From the NCBI RefSeq assembly GCF_015767675.1, contig NZ_CP065218.1, forward strand, positions 1,240,001 through 1,304,000: a stretch of 64,000 bases of DNA, given 5' to 3'. The notes under the pieces were generated by a model, which did not search any database, was not told where the DNA came from, and worked only from the letters and a program-made list of their open reading frames with translations. Both the position numbers and the translations under genes were made by a program. Shown in pieces: positions 27,358 to 36,779 of the stretch; within the stretch, counting starts at the first letter, position 1, and each line of letters begins with the position of its first letter. The DNA comes from Vibrio navarrensis (GTDB lineage Bacteria > Pseudomonadota > Gammaproteobacteria > Enterobacterales > Vibrionaceae).

Positions 27358-30300
27358 ATGAATCTTACACAGGTTAAAAATCAAACAGTCACTGGCTCTT
27401 TTGTTGATTTACTTGGCGAGCGTTACTACAAAATCGCCAACGTAGATAAAATGGCCCCGTTTTTTATTAGCGTGGTCTCGTCCAGCGACCATTGGCTGTT
27501 TATCTCCTCAACAGGCAGTTTGTCAGCGGGGCGCATTCGTCCTGAAAACGCTCTTTTCCCTTATAAGTCGGTGGATCATATCCATGAAAGTGCGGAAAAC
27601 ACCGGCTCAAAAACCATTATTCGCGTACAGCAAGATGGCCGTTGGGTACTGTGGGAACCGTTCAACCGTTTCCACGATGGCTTGTACCAAGTCGAGCGCA
27701 ATCTTTATAAAAACAGCATCGGCGACAAAATCGTTTTTGAAGAGCTTAACCACACGTTAAAGCTGAAATTCCAATACACTTGGGCCAGCAGTGACGATTT
27801 TGGCTTTGTTCGCCGTGCGCAAATCAGTGATCTCTCTGGCCAAGAGCGTGAGCTCGACATTCTCGACGGTTTGCAAAACCTATTGCCATCGGGCGCGCCA
27901 TTGGCGGCTCTGCAAACGCGCAGTGCCTTGGTGGATGCCTACAAATGGAATGAACAAGTGGAAGGCACCTCACTGGCGCTCTACACCATGTACGCTAAGC
28001 TAAGTGATCGCGCAGAGCCCGCCGAATCACTGTTGGCGACCACAGTGTTTAGCATCGATAACGACGACGGGCAGATTCTGCTCAGCAGCGAACAGTTGGG
28101 CGCGTTCCGCTGTGGTGAGCCAATTGCTAACGAGCCACTGACGCGTGGCGTACGCGGCAGCTACTTGATCAACAAAACCATCAAGTTGACAGCAGGTCAG
28201 AGTAAGCACTGGCTGATTGTGGCGGATATCGACAAAAACCATTGTGATGTGCGCGCTTTAGAGCAGCAACTTGCGACGCCAGCGAATGTGGAACAGCAGA
28301 TCGAGGTGAGTATTGCACAGAATCAGCAAGAACTGGTGGCCTTGATGTCGGGCGGCGACGCATGGCAAGTGACCGCAGAAGAGACCACGTTTGTGCACCA
28401 CTACGCCAACGTACTGTTCAACAGCATGCGCGGCGGCGTGATTGAAAACAACTACCAGCTCGACAAGCGAGATGTGCTGAAAACCATGCGCAAAACTAAC
28501 CAACAGGTGGTGGCGCGTCAGCAAACCTTCTTCGCTGATCTGCCAGAGAGTTTCACTCACGCAGAACTGGTGCGCCTGGCGAAGCTCACTGGAGACGCGC
28601 AGTTGGTGCGTTTGAGTTACGAATATTTGCCACTGACCTTTGGCCGTCGTCATGGCGACCCAAGCCGCCCGTGGAACCACTACGAAATCAAACTCAAAGA
28701 TGAACACGGCGAACGTCTGCTTTCCTACCAAGGTAACTGGCGAGACATTTTCCAAAACTGGGAAGCGATGGCGCTGAGCTATCCCGGGTTCATCTCTTCG
28801 TTTATGGCAAAGTTTGTCAACGCTTCGACCATGGATGGCTACAACCCCTATCGCATCACCAAAGAGGGCATCGACTGGGAACTGTTGGAAGCGGATGACC
28901 CGTGGAGCAACATCGGTTACTGGGGCGATCACCAGATCATCTACTTGCTGAAATTCCTCGAGTTAGCGAAGAAATATCAGCGTGAAGAGCTTAGCGAGTT
29001 GCTCACTAGCGATCTGTTTAGCTACGCCAATGTGCCGTACGAGCTGTGCGGCGTGGACAAGCTGTTCGCCAATCCAAAAGATACGGTGGCATTTAACTAT
29101 GCTCGACAAAAGCGCATCGAAGAAAAAGTCGCGCAACTGGGCAGTGATGGCCGCTTAGTTCTCGAAGGGGAAGAGAGCGTTTACATGGTGAACTTGTGTG
29201 AAAAAGTGCTGGTGCCTCTGCTGTCGAAACTGAGCAATTTGGTACTGGATGGCGGTATTTGGCTAAACACTCAGCGCCCGGAATGGAACGACGCCAATAA
29301 CGCGATTGTCGGCAATGGCCTCTCTATGGTTACCTTGTACTACATGCGCCGTTATGTCGCCTTCTTGCAGGGATTAATGAGCGAACTGCCGTCATCTGTC
29401 TCGATGTCGAAAGAGGTGTTTGATTGGATGCTCGCCATCACCCGTATTTTGCAAGACGCAACCAAAGAGATCCGTCAAGGTACGGTGAACCGTCAGACAC
29501 GCAAAGCGATTTTGACCCTGCTAGAAAAATCGGCCGATGACTATAGACAGCGCGTTTACCGCATGAACGGCTTCTCGGGCAAAACCAAGGTGGAGAAAAG
29601 CGCGCTAGAGAAACTGCTGGAAGCCAGCCTTGTGGTACTTGATTCGAGCATCGAAAACAACTTGCGTGAAGATGGTTTGTACAACGCTTACAACATCCTG
29701 ACTTACTCGGGTGAAAGCTTAAATATCGAGAATCTCTACCCTATGCTGGAAGGGCAAGTGGCGGTATTGAGTGCGGGTGTGCTGACTCCGAAACAAGCCG
29801 TTGAGTTGTTGGATAAGCTGTTTAGCAGCGACATGTACCGTGACGATCAGCAAAGCTTTATGCTCTATCCAGATCGCCAGTTGCCCGCGTTTGTTGAGCG
29901 CAATCGCATCGCGCCTGAGCAAGTTGAAGAAACTCGTGTCATTAGCGAGATGCTAGCGAAGGGTGATCAACGAATTGTGCAACGCGACATTCAAGGCGAT
30001 TGCCATTTCCACGCTGCGTTTGAAAATGTCGATGGGCTGCGCAAGGCAATCGCACAGGTAAAAGCAGACTATCCTGAGCTTGGCAAAGAGCAGTGGGACG
30101 AGCTGAATGCGCTTTACGAGCAAGTGTTCAACCACCGCGCCTTTACTGGCCGCTCCGGCACCATGTTTGGTTACGAAGGTTTGGGTTGTATCTACTGGCA
30201 CATGGTCTCCAAACTGCTGCTGGCAGTACAAGAAAACTACCAGTTTGCATTGGAACAAGATGCAAACAGCGATGAAACCAAGCAGTTGGCGCACTACTAC

Positions 30301-30807
30301 TACCGCGTTCGTCAGGGCATTGGCTTTAATAAAACGCCGCAAAATTACGGCGCGTTCCCGACCGACCCATACTCACACACGCCAAAACACGCGGGTGCAC
30401 AGCAGCCGGGCATGACAGGCCAAGTGAAGGAGGAAGTGTTGACGCGCTTTGTCGAACTGGGCATCGAGGTCAAAGAAGAGGCGATTCGCATTCAGCCGAC
30501 ATTGTTGAGGAAGCAAGAGTTCCTTACCCAAGCGACCACGTTTAGCTGTTTGGCGCTGTCGGGTGAAAAGCGCAGTTATGTGCTTGAAGCGGGTCAGCTT
30601 GCGTTTACCTATTGTCAGGTACCGTTTATCTACCAGATCAGCGAACAGGCGCAAGGGCATATTGAAGTGATGATGAACGATGACAGTGTGCAGCTTTTTG
30701 ATCAACTGGAACTTGACCGAAATATCAGCCAAGCGATTTTTGCTCGCACGGGTGAAGTGGAAAAAGTGCTGGTGAGCATACCAGAATCCATGCTTTATCG
30801 CGGTTAA
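27358..30807 (+). CDS. GH94-like glucan phosphorylase, candidate GH149/GH161
   Basis: A 1149-residue cytosolic protein, no signal peptide. The N-terminal 300 residues look like a beta-sandwich (S-S-D-H-W-L-F-I-S-S-T-G near 40); the rest is helical. Around residue 642 it has P-E-W-N-D-A-N-N-A-I-V-G, resembling the W-N-D segment in which GH94 phosphorylases keep their acid Asp. GH94 enzymes are about 800 residues; the GH149 and GH161 beta-1,3-glucan phosphorylases are about 1100 and lie in the same clan. With a laminarin-type locus around it, reversible phosphorolysis of beta-1,3-gluco-oligosaccharides to glucose-1-phosphate is the best guess. Family choice is from memory and length, not alignment. 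Own operator 17 bp upstream; terminator after. Confidence 0.75.
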   Translation: MNLTQVKNQTVTGSFVDLLGERYYKIANVDKMAPFFISVVSSSDHWLFISSTGSLSAGRIRPENALFPYKSVDHIHESAENTGSKTIIRVQQDGRWVLWEPFNRFHDGLYQVERNLYKNSIGDKIVFEELNHTLKLKFQYTWASSDDFGFVRRAQISDLSGQERELDILDGLQNLLPSGAPLAALQTRSALVDAYKWNEQVEGTSLALYTMYAKLSDRAEPAESLLATTVFSIDNDDGQILLSSEQLGAFRCGEPIANEPLTRGVRGSYLINKTIKLTAGQSKHWLIVADIDKNHCDVRALEQQLATPANVEQQIEVSIAQNQQELVALMSGGDAWQVTAEETTFVHHYANVLFNSMRGGVIENNYQLDKRDVLKTMRKTNQQVVARQQTFFADLPESFTHAELVRLAKLTGDAQLVRLSYEYLPLTFGRRHGDPSRPWNHYEIKLKDEHGERLLSYQGNWRDIFQNWEAMALSYPGFISSFMAKFVNASTMDGYNPYRITKEGIDWELLEADDPWSNIGYWGDHQIIYLLKFLELAKKYQREELSELLTSDLFSYANVPYELCGVDKLFANPKDTVAFNYARQKRIEEKVAQLGSDGRLVLEGEESVYMVNLCEKVLVPLLSKLSNLVLDGGIWLNTQRPEWNDANNAIVGNGLSMVTLYYMRRYVAFLQGLMSELPSSVSMSKEVFDWMLAITRILQDATKEIRQGTVNRQTRKAILTLLEKSADDYRQRVYRMNGFSGKTKVEKSALEKLLEASLVVLDSSIENNLREDGLYNAYNILTYSGESLNIENLYPMLEGQVAVLSAGVLTPKQAVELLDKLFSSDMYRDDQQSFMLYPDRQLPAFVERNRIAPEQVEETRVISEMLAKGDQRIVQRDIQGDCHFHAAFENVDGLRKAIAQVKADYPELGKEQWDELNALYEQVFNHRAFTGRSGTMFGYEGLGCIYWHMVSKLLLAVQENYQFALEQDANSDETKQLAHYYYRVRQGIGFNKTPQNYGAFPTDPYSHTPKHAGAQQPGMTGQVKEEVLTRFVELGIEVKEEAIRIQPTLLRKQEFLTQATTFSCLALSGEKRSYVLEAGQLAFTYCQVPFIYQISEQAQGHIEVMMNDDSVQLFDQLELDRNISQAIFARTGEVEKVLVSIPESMLYRG

Positions 30808-30837
30808 ATTCTACAAATAAGCCGATGAAAACAAAAT

Positions 30838-30868
30838 GGCCTCACTAAGATGTGAGGCCCTTTTTTCT
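30838..30868 (+). terminator. Terminator after phosphorylase gene
   Basis: 8-bp stem GGCCTCAC / GTGAGGCC, 6-base loop, followed by CTTTTTTCTTTT. Confidence 0.92.
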
Positions 30869-30908
30869 TTTACTAACGTGCTTTTACTAACATGCTCTTA
30901 CTAACAAA
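30867..30908. repeat. Three 14-bp tandem repeats
   Basis: Three head-to-tail copies of CTTTTACTAACRTG, the last diverged (CTCTTACTAACAAA), lie between the phosphorylase terminator and the end of lacI. No function is evident. Confidence 0.8.
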
Positions 30909-30954
30909 AGATCAAGGCGGGGAACTCGCTGCTTTTGGATTGAATCGTCGCCGT

Positions 30955-31953
30955 CTATTGGCAGGCTTTCACCGAATCTCGCACCACCAGCTCTGGCGTC
31001 AGTTTGTGCTTTAGTGGGTAGCTCTGCTTGTTGACCAGCGCCAATACCCCTTTGGCGGCTTCGCAGCCCATTTCCATCACAGGGAAGTTCACCGTGGTTA
31101 AGCGTGGGCGAATGTGCTGGCTGTGAGTATCGTTATCAAAACCGACCACAGAAAGATCGTCGCCAATCGCCAATCCGCGTTCTGCGGCCACGTCATAAAC
31201 TGCGAGAGCAATGTTGTCGTTTTGGCAGAAAATGGCGCTGATTTGTGGATCGCGATCGAGCAGACGGCGCGCCGCTTCATGGTTGCCTTGGTGGTCAAAA
31301 CGTCCTTCAACAATCAAGTTAGCATCATAAGCAATACCAAACTCGGCCAGCGCATTACGATAACCTTGCAAGCGCTCTCGGCTATCGCCTTTGCTCAGTT
31401 GTCCTGTAATACACGCCACTTTCTTGTGACCATGTTCTAGAAGGTGTTTGGTCGCCAAATAGCCGCCGAGTTCGTTATCAATAAAAATGCAGTGATCGGC
31501 AATTTCAGGAATGTAGCGGTTCAAAACAATCGTGGCGTTTTGACGCTCAACCACCTCAATCAGTTCATCATCAGAGAGCTTGTCGGAATGAACAATCAAG
31601 CCATCCACTTGCTTTGAGCGCAGGAAGTTGATCGAATCTTGCTCTTTGGTGTGAGATTCCTGACCACTGGTGACGATCAAGTGAATGTTGTTTTGTCTTA
31701 CAGTATTTTCCGCGTGGTGCATGAGTGGTCCATAAAATGGACCATCCAGCGAGCCGACTAACATGCCGATGCTGTTAGAGCGGCTTGAAGCGAGCGCCTG
31801 TGCAAAGGCGTTCGGTTTGTAACCGAGCTTTTCAATCGCTTCGAAGACTTTCTTACGGTTGGCTTCTTTTACCGTTGGATGGTTATTAAGTGCTCTTGAA
31901 ACCGTTGATTGAGAGACATTCGCCAGCTCAGAGACTTCTTTAATGGTGATCAA
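30955..31953 (-). CDS. LacI-family repressor of the glucan locus
   Basis: A 332-residue regulator. HTH and hinge: I-T-I-K-E-V-S-E-L-A-N-V-S-Q-S-T-V-S-R-A-L-N-N-H-P, then L-G-Y-K-P-N-A-F-A-Q-A-L. The effector domain (about 60-330) is of the periplasmic-binding type (G-M-L-V-G-S-L-D-G-P-F-Y). I take TTG at 31953 as start: GGGGAG lies five bases upstream and it gives the standard LacI N terminus, while an ATG at 32034 would add 27 odd residues. Its promoter region holds two of the ten palindromes, so it should repress itself and the porin. The inducer is likely a short beta-glucan oligosaccharide. Confidence 0.9.
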   Translation of the reverse strand: MITIKEVSELANVSQSTVSRALNNHPTVKEANRKKVFEAIEKLGYKPNAFAQALASSRSNSIGMLVGSLDGPFYGPLMHHAENTVRQNNIHLIVTSGQESHTKEQDSINFLRSKQVDGLIVHSDKLSDDELIEVVERQNATIVLNRYIPEIADHCIFIDNELGGYLATKHLLEHGHKKVACITGQLSKGDSRERLQGYRNALAEFGIAYDANLIVEGRFDHQGNHEAARRLLDRDPQISAIFCQNDNIALAVYDVAAERGLAIGDDLSVVGFDNDTHSQHIRPRLTTVNFPVMEMGCEAAKGVLALVNKQSYPLKHKLTPELVVRDSVKACQ

Positions 31954-32137
31954 TGGAACTCCCCTTATGTTGCCTTTTGAGTTCAAGTCGACAGTGTAAC
32001 CTCGTGTTCTCACAGCACCTAGCGCTCTTGACATCGAGATTAAAAATATTGGAACTGAACAAGGTTCAGCGCATCTGCGTCAAATTCCATCACAATTAAA
32101 ACGTGGTAGAAGCGATTATAATGTGATCTATGCATAA

Positions 32138-32151
32138 AGAAAGCGCTTGCT
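32138..32151. promoter_or_regulatory. LacI-type operator 5
   Basis: AGAAAGCGCTTGCT, one mismatch from the palindrome. It lies nearer to the repressor gene and suits autoregulation or looping with operator 6. Confidence 0.75.
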
Positions 32152-32308
32152 TGGTGATAAGGGTCGCGTTTTATACGATTTATAGCCGCTACAATGGTCA
32201 GTAACGGTGTGTTTCATCGATTGCAATATAACGTACCGCTCATAGTGGTAACAAATTGGTTTCAATGTTATGGCTTTATTAACATTTGGAGCTATTTTTT
32301 AAACTTAT

Positions 32309-32326
32309 AAAGAAAGCGCTTTCTTT
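32309..32326. promoter_or_regulatory. LacI-type operator 6
   Basis: Perfect 18-bp palindrome AAAGAAAGCGCTTTCTTT, 82 bp before the porin start codon. Confidence 0.88.
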
Positions 32327-32408
32327 ATGGCTTGCCAAAGTCGAAAGCATTTAATCCAATCGTGATCGCCTTGTAATCAAGGGCTTAGGGACAAAAGGGA
32401 GAACCACA

Positions 32409-33782
32409 GTGGTCAATCAATTTCACTTCATAAAATCGAAACTTGCGCTCGGCGTTGCTATAGGCCTCGCTTTCGCTTCTCAAGCGCATGCCGCGGAGAT
32501 GAGTAGCATTGAATTTCATGGGTATTTTCGTGCTGGTGTGATTAATAGTGTGGAGAATGATCTAAAACGCTCTAATTTTGCTGGTCAGAAGGAAACGTTA
32601 GGTCGTTTAGGCATTGAAGCCGACAACGATTACAAAGCCAACCTCGTTAGCAATTGGGACTTTGACGACGGTAGAAATTTCCGTATTAATTTTGGTGTTG
32701 GAGCAAAAGGGAAAGAAGCAGGATTATCCTCCAGCGCGGATGGATTTGATGCCGCGATCACTAATGCGTTCGTTGAGTTAAAGGGTGTTTCACCAACGGG
32801 AACGTTTTGGGCTGGTAAGCGCGAATATGGTAAGAGCGATAATTATATTTTCATGACCGACTTCTTTTACACAGATATGTCCGGTATAGGGATTGGCTTA
32901 ACGGATTTAAGCCTTTTTGGCAATGAATTTGATCTTGCGTATATAGCCAGTGATCGATATGACGAAAATACAGACCGATGGGCAGATTCTCCAACACAAG
33001 TTGGTAACAATGGAACTAACTTAAATAATCTTCTCCATGCAATCCATATTGGAACCAGTTTTGATAATCTCTCTGTATCCGCTTTATTAAAGACGATGCC
33101 AGACAACTGGGATGCACAGGGGAAAGAGTGGGCTGAAACCGGTTTTGATTTAACACTGACGTATAAAATGTCGAGCTTCTTTGGTCTAGCTGGCAATGGC
33201 TTTTCAAATATTATCGCTCAAGCGGGTAAAGGTTTGGGTGCTGGCAATTTGTTGGGTGGCACCATAACGGACTACAACGCTTATGCTCCCGGATCTTTAG
33301 CTCAGGGGCAGCATGACGACTGGGGTGCGGCAGGCGATGCGCGTCAGCTACTCTCAAAAGTAGAGGATGATGATACCTCTGCAAGAGTGATGCTCTGGGG
33401 GGGCTATACTTTTGATAACGGAGTCGGGTTTTTCCCATCCATTCAAGGTCAGTATAACCATATGGCGTCAGGGGATGCTCGTTCACAGAGCGACTACAAC
33501 TACTGGTTGTCTGCAATGACAAGAATGACAGTGCCTGTTAGTTCTCATTTCTACGTTCAAGGTGAAGTAGGCTACGCATACAACAATTGGGGTGGGAGTT
33601 CGTGGAACCAATCTAAGTTGACCATTGCACCAACGTTTATTTTGCCAACCTCCGTTGGAGTGAATCCGGAAATCAGACTATTAGCCTCATATTTACCTAA
33701 ATCTTGGACTAATTTAAATGAGGTTTCAGGTAAGCCTGAGGATGACTTTATTGTTGGCTTCCAAGCTGATCTTTGGTGGTAA
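32409..33782 (+). CDS. LamB-type carbohydrate porin 1
   Basis: A 457-residue outer-membrane beta-barrel. Signal peptide cleaved after S-Q-A-H-A-A. Mature start is E-F-H-G-Y-F-R-A-G, the maltoporin hallmark, with R-L-G-I-E-A-D-N-D-Y soon after, K-R-E-Y-G-K-S-D-N-Y-I-F-M-T-D-F-F-Y-T-D-M-S-G in the middle, and the barrel ends with aromatic Trp-Trp. Likely a channel for beta-glucan oligosaccharides. GTG start is preceded by GGGAG. It is the first gene of a run that continues with the binding lipoproteins and GH17/GH16 enzymes, and a paralogue sits at 45837. Confidence 0.92.
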   Translation: MVNQFHFIKSKLALGVAIGLAFASQAHAAEMSSIEFHGYFRAGVINSVENDLKRSNFAGQKETLGRLGIEADNDYKANLVSNWDFDDGRNFRINFGVGAKGKEAGLSSSADGFDAAITNAFVELKGVSPTGTFWAGKREYGKSDNYIFMTDFFYTDMSGIGIGLTDLSLFGNEFDLAYIASDRYDENTDRWADSPTQVGNNGTNLNNLLHAIHIGTSFDNLSVSALLKTMPDNWDAQGKEWAETGFDLTLTYKMSSFFGLAGNGFSNIIAQAGKGLGAGNLLGGTITDYNAYAPGSLAQGQHDDWGAAGDARQLLSKVEDDDTSARVMLWGGYTFDNGVGFFPSIQGQYNHMASGDARSQSDYNYWLSAMTRMTVPVSSHFYVQGEVGYAYNNWGGSSWNQSKLTIAPTFILPTSVGVNPEIRLLASYLPKSWTNLNEVSGKPEDDFIVGFQADLWW

Positions 33783-33971
33783 GTTAATTACGTTAAATGA
33801 AATAGCATAAGAAATTATTTAATTAATTTAACTTAAATTTAATTTATATAAGCAGTAAAGCTAAATAATTAAATTTCGAATTTTTATTCGCTCGTAGTCG
33901 CTCTTTATTGAGCGATGAGTGACGATTGATCACAACCAAAATTATCATGGATATATTTTAAGGACATTTGG

Positions 33972-36695
33972 ATGAGCAACGAAATAAAGCATTTCAGGCT
34001 GACTAATCTTGTGTTGGCCAGTGCGATAGCATTATTGATCAGTGGATGTGGTGAAGAGAGCCTAACGAATCCACCGACAACCCCTGAACCACCAACGACA
34101 AATCCGCCAACCACGAACCCAGGTACGGACTTCGTGATTTTTCAAGATCAAGTTAATAGTGCTTGGCCAGCATGGGATTGTTGTGGTGGTACGACACCCA
34201 CCAATCCCGTGGAGCTGGGGGACTATGGCATTGTGACGGAGTTTACTGTGGGAGCAACACCGGCCGTTTTGGGTTTTGTTCGCTCTCAAACTGCAGGGCC
34301 ACTCGATATTAGTGCGTATCAAGCCAAAGGGACGGTTGAATTTGATATCAAATTGATGAGCGCGCCGATTGCTGGCCCGACCAACTGGTTTATCAAGTTG
34401 GAAAGCAATGGTGGGGCGATTAATGCAGGCAGTGAAGAAGCGGAAGTATCGATCACCGCACCTCAGGTCAACACATGGCAAAAGGTCGCCATCCCGGTGG
34501 CGGACTTGGCCAACTTAGGGCTTGATCTGACGAGTGTGGATAACTTCTTGATTTATCCAGCTTGGGGTACAGGAGAAGGGGCGGTATATCGCGTTGATAA
34601 TATTAAGTTTATCCTCGACGGCGTGACGGAGCCGCAACCAGATCCTGACCCGACACCAAGACCCGATGCAGACAGCGGACTTAAACTGGATCTCACTCAA
34701 GCGGTGACGGATTTCGGTGGTTCGGTCTCTCAGTTGGGGGTTGCCGATCCTGCGGTTTTAGCCGCCGCATCGTCGAGCAGTCAAATCATCAAAACCACCA
34801 AAACCGACGGCGCTGAAACGTGGGCCGGGACAACCTTGGGCGATCTGGCAGCGATTCCGTTTGCCGACGATCGGCAAAAAGTCTCCGTGTGGATCTACTC
34901 TGAAGAGAGCAGCATACCTGTATTGCTCAAGCTTGAAGACCAAAATGACGGAGAAAAATTTGTCGAAGCGCTGGCGACAACCACGATTGCGGGCGCTTGG
35001 GAAAAAGTGACGTTTGATTTCTCGCTTCCTCACGCTGGCGTTGTGGATTCCAGTGTCGTTTACGATAAGAAGTCCATTTTCTTCGATTTTGGCCAACCGG
35101 GCACTGGGACGGTGTTCTACTGGGATGACATGACTTTCGTTGATGCCGATAGCACAACCAATCCCGATGAACCGGATTTACCCACCGATCCTGCCCAAAT
35201 CACACTATTTAACGATGCAGCTAATCCCAAATGGGTGGCGTGGGACTGTTGTGGTGGCTCGACACCTAGCGTTATCACAGACTCAGATAGCCAATATGGT
35301 GAGGTCACGGAGTTTGTGATTAACGGCCCCACCGTGGTTGGTTTTTCATCGCGCGCTGATGCCGGTGCTGTTGATGGTCAACCAATCGACGTGAGTGCTT
35401 GGCAGGACAAAGGAACGGTTTCTTTTGACCTCAAACTGACCAATGATGCGGGCGCGACGGATTGGAAATTTAAAGTGGAGTCTGTGAACGCAGCAACGGC
35501 AGTGGAAATGAGCTTGGTTGAAGCACCTGAACTGAATACGTGGAAGCATTACCAATTTAGTCTCAATGATCTTGCCAGTGCGGGATTAGACCTAACGAAC
35601 ATTGACTTGCTGATGATCTTCCCTGCATGGGGCTCGGGTATTGGTTCGAGCTATCTGGTAGATAACGTGGTCTTCTCCTCAACCGGTGCAACGTCGCCTT
35701 CAGATCCCACTGATCCGCCACTCCCACCAACACAAGATGGTGCTAATCTATTGATTAATGGCGATTTCTCCTCAAACAAGCTTGACCCTTGGTATCAAGT
35801 TGGAGCGGGCAGCGTTGAAGTGATTGATGGTGTGTTGAAGACAGCGGCGTATTCAGGGGGCGAGGCGCGCATTAAGCAACAGCGAATTGGTGCTGGTCAG
35901 TTGACGGCCAATCAATCTGTCACTGTGACTTTTAAGATGAAAGGTGAGCTTAGCGATGGCGGCGTGGTTAACGGTATTGTTCACACTGAATCGCCAGCAG
36001 GGGTATCGGGTACTGAAGTTCTCTCGTTGCCTGCACCGACATCTGAATGGGTGGAACACAGTTTCACGTTCAACATTGGTAACGATCCAGAATGGGGTCT
36101 TGGCCTAACGCTTGGTGGTGTGTGCGGTGCGGTAGATAGCTGTACGGCAAAAGTCGAGTTCGATGACATACGCCTTATCGCCGTTGTGACGCCACCAACA
36201 ACAGACCCCGATTTGCCAAATCCAGACCTACCACCGGTCGACAACACCGGCAACTTACTGGTTAACGGTGACTTTGCGGCAGATAAACTCGACCCATGGT
36301 TTCAAGTGGGCGGTGGTAGTGTTTCCGTGATTAATGGCTCCGTTCGCACATCTGCGGGTTCCGGCGGAGAAGCTCGAATCAAACAACAGCGTATTGGTCA
36401 AGGGGCGTTAGTTGCAAATCAATCTGTTACGGTCACGTTTAACATGAAAGGGCAAGTGACCGATGGTGGTGTGGTCAATGGTGTGATTCACACAGAGTCA
36501 CCTGCCGGCGTTTCTGGTACAGAGGTGCTCTCTTTACCTGCGCCAACCAATGAGTGGGTAGAGCACAGTTTTACCTTCAATATTGGCAACGATCCTGAGT
36601 GGGGTCTGGGCTTTACCCTTGGTGGCGTATGCGGTGCGGTAGCGGGCTGCTCGGTTGCCGTCGACTTCGACAACATCCGCTTAACAGCAAACTAA
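33972..36695 (+). CDS. Non-catalytic five-module glycan-binding lipoprotein
   Basis: A 907-residue lipoprotein: signal ends L-L-I-S-G-C-G-E, then a Pro/Thr linker. Five modules and no catalytic domain: A1 (about 54-212, beginning with W-P-A-W-D-C-C-G-G-T-T-P), B (about 236-393), A2 (about 409-575, a copy of A1 with W-V-A-W-D-C-C-G-G-S-T-P), C1 (about 591-738, N-L-L-I-N-G-D-F...L-D-P-W-Y) and C2 (about 759-906, very close to C1). C modules resemble CBM4-type beta-sandwiches, several of which bind beta-1,3-glucan. Pro/Asp-rich linkers join them. It is probably a surface glycan-binding protein presenting polymer to GH17/GH16. Adjacent Cys-Cys in A modules is unusual. Confidence 0.82.
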   Translation: MSNEIKHFRLTNLVLASAIALLISGCGEESLTNPPTTPEPPTTNPPTTNPGTDFVIFQDQVNSAWPAWDCCGGTTPTNPVELGDYGIVTEFTVGATPAVLGFVRSQTAGPLDISAYQAKGTVEFDIKLMSAPIAGPTNWFIKLESNGGAINAGSEEAEVSITAPQVNTWQKVAIPVADLANLGLDLTSVDNFLIYPAWGTGEGAVYRVDNIKFILDGVTEPQPDPDPTPRPDADSGLKLDLTQAVTDFGGSVSQLGVADPAVLAAASSSSQIIKTTKTDGAETWAGTTLGDLAAIPFADDRQKVSVWIYSEESSIPVLLKLEDQNDGEKFVEALATTTIAGAWEKVTFDFSLPHAGVVDSSVVYDKKSIFFDFGQPGTGTVFYWDDMTFVDADSTTNPDEPDLPTDPAQITLFNDAANPKWVAWDCCGGSTPSVITDSDSQYGEVTEFVINGPTVVGFSSRADAGAVDGQPIDVSAWQDKGTVSFDLKLTNDAGATDWKFKVESVNAATAVEMSLVEAPELNTWKHYQFSLNDLASAGLDLTNIDLLMIFPAWGSGIGSSYLVDNVVFSSTGATSPSDPTDPPLPPTQDGANLLINGDFSSNKLDPWYQVGAGSVEVIDGVLKTAAYSGGEARIKQQRIGAGQLTANQSVTVTFKMKGELSDGGVVNGIVHTESPAGVSGTEVLSLPAPTSEWVEHSFTFNIGNDPEWGLGLTLGGVCGAVDSCTAKVEFDDIRLIAVVTPPTTDPDLPNPDLPPVDNTGNLLVNGDFAADKLDPWFQVGGGSVSVINGSVRTSAGSGGEARIKQQRIGQGALVANQSVTVTFNMKGQVTDGGVVNGVIHTESPAGVSGTEVLSLPAPTNEWVEHSFTFNIGNDPEWGLGFTLGGVCGAVAGCSVAVDFDNIRLTAN

Positions 36696-36779
36696 TCGGT
36701 CGGTCTGTGCGTGTGATTTCACAGACCTAATTCAACGATCACTATCGATGATGACGTCTCAAAGAGTTAGGAAACAGAG

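Larger units (their letters stand above)
31954..32408. promoter_or_regulatory. Divergent lacI/porin control region
   Basis: 455 bp with no credible gene. It contains two operators 173 bp apart centre-to-centre, and the promoters for the repressor and for the porin-SGBP-GH17-GH16 run. GGGAG at 32397-32401 is the porin ribosome site. Confidence 0.75.

Noticed and set aside
32080..32140. Possible CRP site (TGTGATG or TGTGATC) in the lacI/porin region
   Set aside because: Only one half-site fits TGTGA-N6-TCACA in each case; too weak to annotate.
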